From Glaesserella australis (lineage in GTDB: Bacteria; Pseudomonadota; Gammaproteobacteria; Enterobacterales; Pasteurellaceae): a stretch of 64,000 nt of DNA. A model generated the notes under the pieces. It did no database searches, was not told where the DNA came from, and saw only the letters and a list, made by a program, of their open reading frames with translations. Position numbers and translations under genes: made by a program. The stretch spans positions 126,040 through 190,039 of the forward strand of contig NZ_PTPX01000007.1 in the NCBI RefSeq assembly GCF_003260095.1, read 5' to 3'. Positions 57,196-64,000 of this stretch are shown here, piece by piece. Positions within the stretch are counted from its first letter, which is position 1, and every line of letters begins with the position of its first letter.

Positions 57196-58973
57196 GCTGC
57201 TTCTCTATGATAGTGTCTTAATGTTTGCTCTTTCTGCCGTGCAGAGCTAAAAGATGAAATACGTTTCAAATAGCCGATCACCCTTGTTGCATAATCCACA
57301 TTATCAGAGCCACAACAAGAACAGTGTGATAGCGTCCGCTTATCAATATGCTCACATTCATTGCAAATAGTTATTTTGACGTTAATGCAGAAATAGTTGC
57401 AGCCCGTTTTTGCCGCAATATCTAACAGTGAGCGATAGCCCTGTTGAGTTAAGGCTTCGGCTAAATTGAGATGAAGTGCAGAGCCACCGTCAAGATATTC
57501 CACAAGCTCTTTACCGTGTAGCAGAAACTTATCAAGGGCGTTTGTCTGCTCGTCTTCCACCACATAAAAATAAGAGTTGTAACATTCTCTTGGTACAAAA
57601 TAGCCATCTTCTTTATCCCACTTCGCATTTTTTACACCAAGATTTTCCGCTGGCACAAACTCGGTATTAAATTTCACCCCGTAGGTTTGACTAGCGGTCT
57701 GATTTGCTTGATAAATTGTAGATAATCGCTTACGCACAAAATCAAGATATTCTGAATTGTAGCCAATCTTTATTCCACAAGACTCGGCGGCTTCAACCAT
57801 TCCATTAATACCAATTGTCAGAAATTGCTTATCTAATGAAATAAATCCTGCATCATAAACAGGCAACATCCCTGCATTAAGATAATCTTCCATTAATTTA
57901 CGATAAGCGTATTGATATTTATGGATCTTGCTGACTTCTGTCGCTAAATCTCGCCCACCTTGCTCTAAACGGTTCATATTTAAGGTAATCACATTAATTG
58001 AACCTGTAGCAACGCCACCCGCCCCAAGTGAATAGGAAAAAGAGCGATCAGCAATTTCATTGCGTAAACGGCAACAAGATGCGAGAGAGTCTGGGTTGTC
58101 CGATTGGTAGATAAAAAACGCATTGCCGTCTGCCAACTCTTTTGCCATTTTATCGGCAAATTCGCCGTCCTTACATTTTCCTTCCGCAGTCAGCATTGCA
58201 GCAGTGACCACAGGAAAGGTCAAAATCGCTTTACGGCGTTCTTGATTAAACCACTGCATAAAGAAATCTTGTAGGGCAGAAGTCGTTTGCCAGTTTGGTA
58301 CAGAAAGATCAGGAAAAACAAAATTACCGAACATTGCATCAAAATAGTAACGGTCGTAAATGGAGATATTCCAAAAGACACTTTGATAGCCACGAGCTGC
58401 CGCAGGTTGATTGATGCTATAAACCACTTGCTGTAAGTGATTGGTAATGTCGTGACGATGCGTATTAAGATAATCATCGCCAAAATCTTTACGAGCAAAA
58501 TAGTCAAAGTAAGTTAAAAACTCAACCGTTGCCACCGCACCAGCAAATTGAGAGCTGATTGCAAAAACCAAATTTACAAAAGATCCACAAAAAGATGCAA
58601 GATGCTTCGGTGCTTTAGACTCACCGCCCAGCTTAGTCAAACCATCGCGTAAAAAAGGATAGAGCGTAACCGAAACGCAATAGGGCTTCAAACTGGTTTC
58701 ATCGTGAACATAAATTTCGTGGGCTTCAATTTGACGTAAATACTCATCGGCAAGGGATTGGTCAAAAATCTCAGCAATCTTACCGCTTACTTTGGCACGA
58801 TTGACTTGCACAAAGAAATCTTTCATCAATTCCTGTTCCATTGTCGCTAAATTTTTTTGGGTAACATTGGCATTTGCGTCCATTTTTGAGCCATCAGCGG
58901 CATTTTTAGCGTACATATATTGGTCGATAAAATTTAATTTTCCACGTAATTGGGACGGTTCAAGTCTAATCAT
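57192..58973 (-). CDS. nrdD: Short class III (anaerobic) ribonucleotide reductase, NrdD-like
   Basis: 593 residues, against about 710 in E. coli NrdD. The glycyl-radical site is RVIGY with G567, a zinc site is formed by C537, C540, C551 and C554, and a catalytic cysteine pair lies at 300-301 (LASCCRLRNE). FAGAVATVEFLTYFDYFA is the conserved core. The N-terminal ATP-cone regulatory domain is missing: the protein starts almost directly in the catalytic part (NAADGSKMDANANV). It reduces ribonucleotides without oxygen. It overlaps its activase by 4 bases and has an FNR box upstream of the pair. Confidence 0.88.
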   Translation of the reverse strand: MIRLEPSQLRGKLNFIDQYMYAKNAADGSKMDANANVTQKNLATMEQELMKDFFVQVNRAKVSGKIAEIFDQSLADEYLRQIEAHEIYVHDETSLKPYCVSVTLYPFLRDGLTKLGGESKAPKHLASFCGSFVNLVFAISSQFAGAVATVEFLTYFDYFARKDFGDDYLNTHRHDITNHLQQVVYSINQPAAARGYQSVFWNISIYDRYYFDAMFGNFVFPDLSVPNWQTTSALQDFFMQWFNQERRKAILTFPVVTAAMLTAEGKCKDGEFADKMAKELADGNAFFIYQSDNPDSLASCCRLRNEIADRSFSYSLGAGGVATGSINVITLNMNRLEQGGRDLATEVSKIHKYQYAYRKLMEDYLNAGMLPVYDAGFISLDKQFLTIGINGMVEAAESCGIKIGYNSEYLDFVRKRLSTIYQANQTASQTYGVKFNTEFVPAENLGVKNAKWDKEDGYFVPRECYNSYFYVVEDEQTNALDKFLLHGKELVEYLDGGSALHLNLAEALTQQGYRSLLDIAAKTGCNYFCINVKITICNECEHIDKRTLSHCSCCGSDNVDYATRVIGYLKRISSFSSARQKEQTLRHYHREAA

Positions 58974-59440
58974 TGTTTATTCTCTCTAAAATGTGCATTT
59001 AGCACTTTACCTGTATGAAGATTGATAAATTTCTGGTTAGTGGTAATACAATTTAGTCCGCCTTTTTCCGCAATCCATCGCCCTGTTTTGACATAATCCA
59101 ACATTGAAATCATCGTAGGAGATAACTGTTCTAGCTCTAAGCCCGTGTAAAGACAGGTTTTCAAGCCATAGTGACGAACAAGTCGTAACCGCTCGAGTAA
59201 CAACTCTGGCAACCATTCACCGCCAAGAAAACAGACACAGCTGATCAACCCTTGATATAAACTCAAGCGTTGTTGCAAGTAAATGTCTGATAGAATCTGA
59301 CCGCTTCCAAGCTTCCAACTTTCTGCACTGTGACACCCTTTACAACCTAACGGGCAACCTGTGATAAGAAAAGCGAGAGATGTTTCATTTAGGACTTCCT
59401 GCCAAACGATCTGTTCTGAAATAAAGCGAAGTTGTTTCAT
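58970..59440 (-). CDS. nrdG: Radical-SAM activating enzyme of the anaerobic ribonucleotide reductase
   Basis: 156 residues. The 4Fe-4S motif is C29-x3-C33-x2-C36 in ITGCPLGCKGCHSAESW, the radical-SAM signature. CVCFLGGEWLPELL is the likely SAM-contact region. It generates the glycyl radical on the adjacent NrdD-like protein. The architecture is more like the NrdG3-type activases than E. coli NrdG. The stop overlaps the nrdD start (ATGA). Confidence 0.88.
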   Translation of the reverse strand: MKQLRFISEQIVWQEVLNETSLAFLITGCPLGCKGCHSAESWKLGSGQILSDIYLQQRLSLYQGLISCVCFLGGEWLPELLLERLRLVRHYGLKTCLYTGLELEQLSPTMISMLDYVKTGRWIAEKGGLNCITTNQKFINLHTGKVLNAHFRENKQ

Positions 59441-59520
59441 TGTATAACCACTATATCTTGTGATTTATCTGCAGTAAAAACACAATATCTAGTAGTTTAA
59501 GGATTTGAATGTAAAGGAAC

Positions 59521-59534
59521 TTGATAAAAATCAA
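59521..59534. promoter_or_regulatory. FNR binding site upstream of nrdG-nrdD
   Basis: TTGATAAAAATCAA matches the FNR consensus TTGAT-N4-ATCAA exactly, with its centre 87 bases before the nrdG start. A weak -10 (minus TAAACT, plus 59494-59499) lies at about the distance expected for a class II FNR-activated promoter. Confidence 0.82.
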
Positions 59535-59621
59535 AGTGCATGAAATCACTTTTATTGACAAAAAAGAAAGAAAAGAAAATCAAAAGGATAGGAAATGTAA
59601 ATTTTAACGAAGAGAAATGAT

Positions 59622-59655
59622 AAAAAGCCTGCACGCTAACACGAGCAGGCTTTTT
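59622..59655. terminator. Terminator of the yebE-like gene
   Basis: AAAAAGCCTGC pairs perfectly with GCAGGCTTTTT over a 12-base loop, with T-runs at both ends. It lies immediately past the yebE-like stop. Confidence 0.92.
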
Positions 59656-59662
59656 GTTCAAA

Positions 59663-60352
59663 TTAGAAACCCGCTTGTTTTTCTAATTGCTCAACTAACG
59701 CTTCATCTAAATTTAATGCTTCTGCTAATTGACCTAAGAAAACAATCTCTTTACGAGAAAGATCTTGGCAAACTAAACGTGCAGCAAGATAAACTTGAGC
59801 AGCTAAAGCGGTATCATTGCCAACTACTTTTGCAATTTCTTCTACAGAAATTGGGTTATTCATTTCTTGAATTAACCATTGTTGTAGTTCAGCGTCATTA
59901 CCACCTTCTTTTAAAATTAACGCTTCTTCATTTTCATCTAAAGCACCGTCAGAAACTGCCGCTGCAATCATAGTACGCAAAATAATTGCACCTTTTTCTT
60001 CTGAGCTTTCAGATTCAAACGCAGTTGGTGCAATGTCTGTTGCTTGGTTTGATTGGCTTGCTTGATAATCTTGATATGCTTTATAAGCAAGGCTACCAAG
60101 TGCTGCAAGCGAACCTAATTTTGTTAAGTTCGCACCGCCATTTCTACCTAATACCATAGATAAAATTCCTACTAATGCAGCACCACCGCCAACTTTAGTA
60201 ATCGCATCAGTATTACCTGATTTTACTTCGCCCATCGTGTTTTTCGCTGAATTTAACACTGAGCCTAATACGCTACCTAAGTCAGATGAGCTTTGATTTG
60301 CCGTATTGCTAACTGATTTTAATACGCCATTTAAAATGTCGTTGAAGTTCAT
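59663..60352 (-). CDS. YebE-like protein (DUF533, TerB-like fold)
   Basis: 229 residues. A Gly/Ser/Asn-rich N-terminal third with a hydrophobic stretch (about 53-69, VGGGAALVGILSMVLG) is followed by an acidic helical C-terminal TerB-like domain (about 116-229; ILRTMIAAAVSDGALDENEE). It matches the YebE/DUF533 inner-membrane-associated family, whose function is not established. It is a monocistronic unit divergent from rluA. Confidence 0.86.
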   Translation of the reverse strand: MNFNDILNGVLKSVSNTANQSSSDLGSVLGSVLNSAKNTMGEVKSGNTDAITKVGGGAALVGILSMVLGRNGGANLTKLGSLAALGSLAYKAYQDYQASQSNQATDIAPTAFESESSEEKGAIILRTMIAAAVSDGALDENEEALILKEGGNDAELQQWLIQEMNNPISVEEIAKVVGNDTALAAQVYLAARLVCQDLSRKEIVFLGQLAEALNLDEALVEQLEKQAGF

Positions 60353-60515
60353 TTTTTGTTCCTTATATTAGTAAAAAAGTCCTTTAATAGACCAACGTTT
60401 AAAAGAATAATTCAATTTTTTAATGAAAAACAAGCAATTTTTGTGATAAATGTTGGAAATCATTTTATCTTTGGTAAGATTGGAATGCATATATAAATAT
60501 AAGTAAGATATACCT

Positions 60516-61184
60516 ATGGCATTAATCGAATACAATCCCCCTGTTGAGCCTTGGCTTGACGAAGTTTATCGGGACAATCATATTTTGGTAATCAACAAGC
60601 CGAGTGGCTTGCTTTCCGTACCAGGCAATCTCCCTGAGTATCAAGACAGTGCAATGGTTCGGGTGCAACAAAAATATGGTTTTACCGAGCCTGCTCACCG
60701 TTTGGATATGGCAACAAGCGGTATTTTACTGTTCGCATTAAGCAAACAGGCTGAAAAAGAGCTAAAACGCCAATTTCGTGAACGTGAGCCGAAAAAGCAT
60801 TATCAAGCGTTGATTTGGGGCAAACTGGGCGAGAAAGTGGGCGATACTGGAACAATGGACTTTCCGTTGATTTGTGATTGGGAAAACCGTCCACGTCAAA
60901 AAATTTGCTACGAACGGGGCAAACAAGCGGTCACTTTCTATGAAATTCTTGCACACTATCCAAATAACACGACAAGAGTAAAATTGACCCCTTACACTGG
61001 TAGATCGCACCAGTTGCGAGTGCATTGTTTAGCGTTAGGTCACCCTATTGTTGGAGATAAGTTTTATGCCAATCCATTAGCCAAAAGTTTATCGCCACGT
61101 TTATGTTTACACGCAGAGTCATTAACGATTACGCACCCAATTACTCACGAACCGATGACCTTCGTGGCAAAACCAGAATTTTAA
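60516..61184 (+). CDS. rluA: Dual-specificity rRNA/tRNA pseudouridine synthase RluA
   Basis: 222 residues. The catalytic aspartate is D64 in HRLDMATSG, the same number as E. coli RluA, and KPSGLLSVPG and TGRSHQLRVHCLALGHPIVGD match. There is no S4 domain, as in RluA. It makes pseudouridine in 23S rRNA (746) and in several tRNAs (32). It is followed 12 bases later by a MATE gene. Confidence 0.92.
   Translation: MALIEYNPPVEPWLDEVYRDNHILVINKPSGLLSVPGNLPEYQDSAMVRVQQKYGFTEPAHRLDMATSGILLFALSKQAEKELKRQFREREPKKHYQALIWGKLGEKVGDTGTMDFPLICDWENRPRQKICYERGKQAVTFYEILAHYPNNTTRVKLTPYTGRSHQLRVHCLALGHPIVGDKFYANPLAKSLSPRLCLHAESLTITHPITHEPMTFVAKPEF
60714..60722 (+). repeat. Uptake signal sequence (Apl type), RluA active-site loop
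   Basis: Exact copy, in frame as T-S-G, residues 67-69 of the catalytic HRLDMATSG motif. Confidence 0.88.
60923..60931 (+). repeat. Uptake signal sequence (Apl type), in rluA
   Basis: Exact copy. Reads Q-A-V. Confidence 0.85.
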
Positions 61185-61196
61185 AAGGCTGAAAAA

Positions 61197-62588
61197 ATGA
61201 ATTTTCAATGGCAACACTATCCTGAAAATACGAAAAAACTCTTTAGACTCTCTACGCCTATTTTTGTGTCACAACTGGCAACATCAGGTATGGGATTAGC
61301 AGATATTATTATGGCAGGTTTGGTAAGCGATGCCGATGTCTCGGCGATTGCGGTCAGTCATTCAATTTATTTTCCACTTTTCTTACTGGTGTTAGGTGTT
61401 TTAAATGCCATTACTCCAACAGTTTCTTATTTAAATGGTGCAGGTCAGCGCTCACTTATTGCTCATCAAGTTCGTCAAGGCGTGTGGATTGTTCTGATGC
61501 TCAGTATCCCACTGATTTTTATCTATCTTAATGCACATCTGATTTTCACCTTGATGGATACCCCCGCAGAGTTTGCCGAAAAAGCACAACAGTATCTCAT
61601 TGCGCTCTGTTTTGGTTTGATTCCAGCACTACTCGCCGTGAATCTGCGTTGCTTTAATGATGGTTTATCCAATCCAAAACCAGCAATGTATATCACCTTT
61701 TTCGGCTTGATTTTGAACATTCCACTCAATTATATTTTTATTTTCGGCAAACTCGGCATGCCAGAATTAGGGGCGGTAGGCTGTGGTGTGGCAACGGCAA
61801 TCGTAAACTGGGTCATGTTCGGTTTGATTTTACATTACTGCTATACCAACTCATCTCAAAAAGATATTCGTCTATTTGAAAAATGGATCGAAGCCCCTTG
61901 TAAAGCAACCCTTGCCAAGCTGTTCAAACTTGGTATGCCAATAGGCTTTGCGCTATTTACCGAAGTGATGTTGTTTGCCGCGTCTTCACTGATTATCTCA
62001 CCACTTGGCTCACAAATGGTAGCAAGTCATCAAGTTGCGCTACAAACTAGCTCACTGTTCTTTATGATTCCACTCTCCTTTAGTATTGCAACAACCATTT
62101 TGGTTGGACAAACCTTGGGTGAAAAACGGATCGAAGAGACCAAATATTTAACCTACCATGCGATTTTCACTTGCTCTATCGTCGCCGTTGGCATGGCGCT
62201 GATTATCTTATTGTTGAAAGACTTTATCCCTTATGCTTTTACAAGTGATCCAACGTCTATTGCGATTGCGTCAGGTTTATTGATCTTTGCGGCGATTTAT
62301 CAAATTCCAGATTCGATCCAAGCTGTTTGTAATGGTATTTTGCGTGGTTACAAAAACACGAAGCCGATTTTGCTTACCACCTTGATTTGCTATTGGTTGG
62401 TAGGCATGCCATTAGGCACCATTCTTGCTAGAACTGATTGGCTTGGTAAACCAATGGCAGCGGCAGGTTTTTGGCTGACCTTCTGTATCTGTTTGAGCTT
62501 AGCCGCAGGGTTATTTTTCTACTATATGCGCAAAATTCAATCTATGCCTGAACAAGCATTGATTCAGCGATTAGAAACCATGAAATAG
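61197..62588 (+). CDS. norM: MATE family multidrug efflux protein, NorM-like
   Basis: 463 residues with twelve hydrophobic segments and the MATE signatures FVSQLATSGMGLADIIMAG and ASHQVALQTSSLFFMIPLS. Such exporters couple Na+ or H+ influx to removal of cationic drugs. The substrate is not readable. It is probably co-transcribed with rluA and ends at an uptake-signal hairpin. Confidence 0.92.
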   Translation: MNFQWQHYPENTKKLFRLSTPIFVSQLATSGMGLADIIMAGLVSDADVSAIAVSHSIYFPLFLLVLGVLNAITPTVSYLNGAGQRSLIAHQVRQGVWIVLMLSIPLIFIYLNAHLIFTLMDTPAEFAEKAQQYLIALCFGLIPALLAVNLRCFNDGLSNPKPAMYITFFGLILNIPLNYIFIFGKLGMPELGAVGCGVATAIVNWVMFGLILHYCYTNSSQKDIRLFEKWIEAPCKATLAKLFKLGMPIGFALFTEVMLFAASSLIISPLGSQMVASHQVALQTSSLFFMIPLSFSIATTILVGQTLGEKRIEETKYLTYHAIFTCSIVAVGMALIILLLKDFIPYAFTSDPTSIAIASGLLIFAAIYQIPDSIQAVCNGILRGYKNTKPILLTTLICYWLVGMPLGTILARTDWLGKPMAAAGFWLTFCICLSLAAGLFFYYMRKIQSMPEQALIQRLETMK

Positions 62589-62590
62589 TA

Positions 62591-62647
62591 ACAAGCGGTA
62601 AGATCATCTTTGTTTTTTGCAAAAAACCAAACGGATCTTACCGCTTG
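62591..62647. terminator. Uptake-signal hairpin between norM and the metal permease gene
   Basis: CAAGCGGTAAGATC pairs perfectly with GATCTTACCGCTTG (14 bp). The left arm is an exact ACAAGCGGT (62591-62599), while the right arm ends in A rather than T. The loop contains TTTTTTGCAAAAAA. It lies between convergent genes. Confidence 0.78.
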
Positions 62648-62649
62648 AA

Positions 62650-63480
62650 TTATCCATTTAGTCCTCTCAGTTTCACCATAAATAAGGCAACTAAAAAAAA
62701 CACTGCTTGCAACACCACAATACAAGGCCCTGTTGCCACATCAAAATGGAAGCTCATAAACACGCCCCAAAAGGCACTGTTAATAGCGGTGAAAATGGCG
62801 ATCATTAACATTCGGTCAAATCGTTTGGTTAGCACATAGCCTGTGATCCCTGGGGTGATCAACATTGCAATCACTAAAATCACGCCGACTACTTGAATTG
62901 CACTGACGATAACCAACGCTAATAAGGTAAGCAAGCCATAATGTAGCCGTGAAATGTTTAGCCCAACGGTGCGAGCGTGGCTTGGGTCAAAGCAGAACAG
63001 TAGCAGATCTCGGCGTTTGCAGATGATCAGTAATAACACGACTAGCGAAATAGCCAGCGATTGATACATTTCGCTTTTGATCATACCGAGCAAATTGCCG
63101 AAGATAATGTGGTTTAAATGTTGATCGGATTCGACTTTGACAAACATCACCAAGCCTAAAGCAAACATTCCCGAAAACACGATCCCCATTACCGTATCTT
63201 CTTTTAATCGGCTATTCTCTTTCAGATAACCAACCGACACAGCACAAAAAATCCCTGAAAAAAACGCCCCGATACCAAGGGGAATGGCAAGTAGGTAAGC
63301 AATCACAATCCCTGGTAACACAGCGTGGGAAATCGCATCGCCCATAAGCGACCAGCCTTTAAGCACCAAGTAACAAGAAAGCGTTGCACACACGGTGGCA
63401 ACCACAATGCCGATAAGCAAGGCTTGTTGCATAAAGGGGTAAGTAAGCGGTTCGGCGAACCATTGATAAACGCTGTTCAT
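62650..63480 (-). CDS. Metal ABC transporter permease (YfeD/SitD type)
   Basis: 276 residues from the ATG at 63480, which overlaps the preceding stop as TGATG; an upstream TTG would add six residues but is less likely. About eight membrane helices are present, with the ABC-3 family segments LMGDAISHAVLPGIVIAYLLAIPLG (in parts) and VGVILVIAMLITPGITGYVL. Together with the next gene it would form the membrane channel of an iron/manganese importer like Yersinia YfeCD. The metal is not deducible here. Confidence 0.87.
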   Translation of the reverse strand: MNSVYQWFAEPLTYPFMQQALLIGIVVATVCATLSCYLVLKGWSLMGDAISHAVLPGIVIAYLLAIPLGIGAFFSGIFCAVSVGYLKENSRLKEDTVMGIVFSGMFALGLVMFVKVESDQHLNHIIFGNLLGMIKSEMYQSLAISLVVLLLIICKRRDLLLFCFDPSHARTVGLNISRLHYGLLTLLALVIVSAIQVVGVILVIAMLITPGITGYVLTKRFDRMLMIAIFTAINSAFWGVFMSFHFDVATGPCIVVLQAVFFLVALFMVKLRGLNG

Positions 63481-64000
63481 CACTCTTCCCCCTGACAAGC
63501 GGTCAATTTGCCGCTATTTTTTGCAAATTTACGGGGCAATAAGCCATATTCTGGGGCGAACAAAAAGGCTAGTAAGAAAACAAAGGTCTGCAGCGAAACA
63601 ATAAATCCGCCCGTGGCTCCGTCGGCAAAGTAGCTCAAATAAGCCCCGACAAAGCTCGTTACGCCGCCGATAACGCTCGATAAAATCAGCAATCTCCCAA
63701 AGCGGTCGGTGAGCAAGTAAGCCGTTGCCCCAGGGGTAACAACCATTGCGATCACCAAAATCGCCCCGACACTCTGCAAGGCACTGACGATACAGGCACT
63801 TAGCAAGCTAAAAAAGAGAATGCGTAATTTGAGTGGCGAAATGCCGACGGCTTTGGCTTGCACTTCATCAAAAAAGACCAACAGCAGATCTTTCCAGTAA
63901 AATAGCAGAAGTAGGATCGTAACACCCATTACAATCGCCACTTGCAACATATCTTCATCAGCAATGCCAAGAATGTTGCCGAAAATAATTGACTCGACGC
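63480..64000 (-). CDS. Metal ABC transporter permease (YfeC/SitC type), 5' part cut by window edge
   Basis: The reading frame stays open to the last base. Upstream of the first internal ATG (63950) it continues with VESIIFGNILGIADED, a typical internal segment of the ABC-3 permease family, so the true start lies beyond 64000. Visible features include GAILVIAMVVTPGATAYLLTDRF and several helices. Its TGA overlaps the ATG of the second permease by one base. Confidence 0.87.
   Translation of the reverse strand, partial: VESIIFGNILGIADEDMLQVAIVMGVTILLLLFYWKDLLLVFFDEVQAKAVGISPLKLRILFFSLLSACIVSALQSVGAILVIAMVVTPGATAYLLTDRFGRLLILSSVIGGVTSFVGAYLSYFADGATGGFIVSLQTFVFLLAFLFAPEYGLLPRKFAKNSGKLTACQGEE
63495..63503 (+). 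repeat. Uptake signal sequence (Apl type), end of yfeC-like gene
   Basis: Exact copy. The gene strand reads T-A-C five codons before the stop. Confidence 0.85.

Noticed and set aside
57192-58973. Glycyl-radical protein as a pyruvate formate-lyase
   Set aside because: The RVIGY site, the Cys4 zinc motif just before it and the adjacent NrdG-like activase fit class III ribonucleotide reductase, not PFL (which has RVSGY and no zinc site).
60353-60515. Possible small gene between the yebE-like gene and rluA
   Set aside because: A/T-rich, with no ORF and ribosome site together. It probably holds the two divergent promoters only.

Overview
The window is a stretch of chromosome from a gamma-proteobacterium of the family Pasteurellaceae. 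Two things point there: gene order matches Haemophilus/Actinobacillus (lolC - hydroxyacid dehydrogenase - kdsA - sirB1-like - prmC - prfA; fadR <> nhaB-dsbB; fruBKA; a full dcw cluster), and at least 33 exact copies of the 9-base uptake signal ACAAGCGGT/ACCGCTTGT are present. That core is the Apl type used by Actinobacillus pleuropneumoniae, Mannheimia and relatives, not the Haemophilus influenzae type AAGTGCGGT. The species is not proven by the sequence. I saw no rRNA, tRNA, CRISPR array, insertion sequence or prophage, and no gene-free stretch over 300 bases.

Layout. 1-7.1 kb (minus): partial msrA, a YczE-like membrane protein, a LolC/E permease, D-2-hydroxyacid dehydrogenase, kdsA, sirB1-like, prmC, prfA. 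7.2-18.6 kb: hupA, yjaG, hemE, yeaD-like mutarotase, argH (with a good ArgR operator), pepQ, tusA, rraB, engB, a DUF805 protein, pepN, yggS. 18.6-26.3 kb: kdsC, parE, a LysR regulator divergent from a small NAD(P)-binding oxidoreductase and a secreted SnoaL-like protein, then a CueR-controlled copper module (copZ-like, copA). 26.4-45.2 kb (minus): the division and cell-wall cluster mraZ-rsmH-ftsL-ftsI-murE-(foreign-looking ORF)-murF-mraY-murD-ftsW-murG-murC-ddlB-ftsQ-ftsA-ftsZ-lpxC. 45.3-51.1 kb: fadR, nhaB-dsbB plus a 56-codon ORF, metG, ndk. 51.3-57.2 kb: the fructose PTS operon fruB-fruK-fruA, then kdsD-greB. 57.2-59.4 kb: a short class III ribonucleotide reductase with its activase behind a perfect FNR box. 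The rest is a YebE-like protein, rluA, a MATE exporter and the end of a YfeCD/SitCD-type metal ABC permease operon that runs off the window.

How the genes work together: the dcw cluster makes lipid II and assembles the divisome. kdsA, kdsC and kdsD supply three of the KDO biosynthesis steps and lpxC commits lipid A synthesis. prfA/prmC pair a release factor with its methylase. CueR-copZ-copA form a self-contained copper efflux switch. nrdDG gives oxygen-free dNTP supply under likely FNR control.

Most notable: (1) a 22% G+C membrane-protein ORF lodged between murE and murF; (2) a LysR/oxidoreductase/SnoaL cassette that carries Haemophilus-type uptake signals but is bracketed by Apl-type signal hairpins, which suggests transfer between Pasteurellaceae clades; (3) an FtsI whose N-terminal non-catalytic domain contains an extra repeat; (4) a CRP site folded inside the ndk terminator hairpin ahead of fruB; (5) uptake signals that encode catalytic residues (RluA, FruA) or interdomain linkers (FruB, FruA); and (6) several dispersed hairpin repeat families, two copies of which interrupt the dcw cluster.
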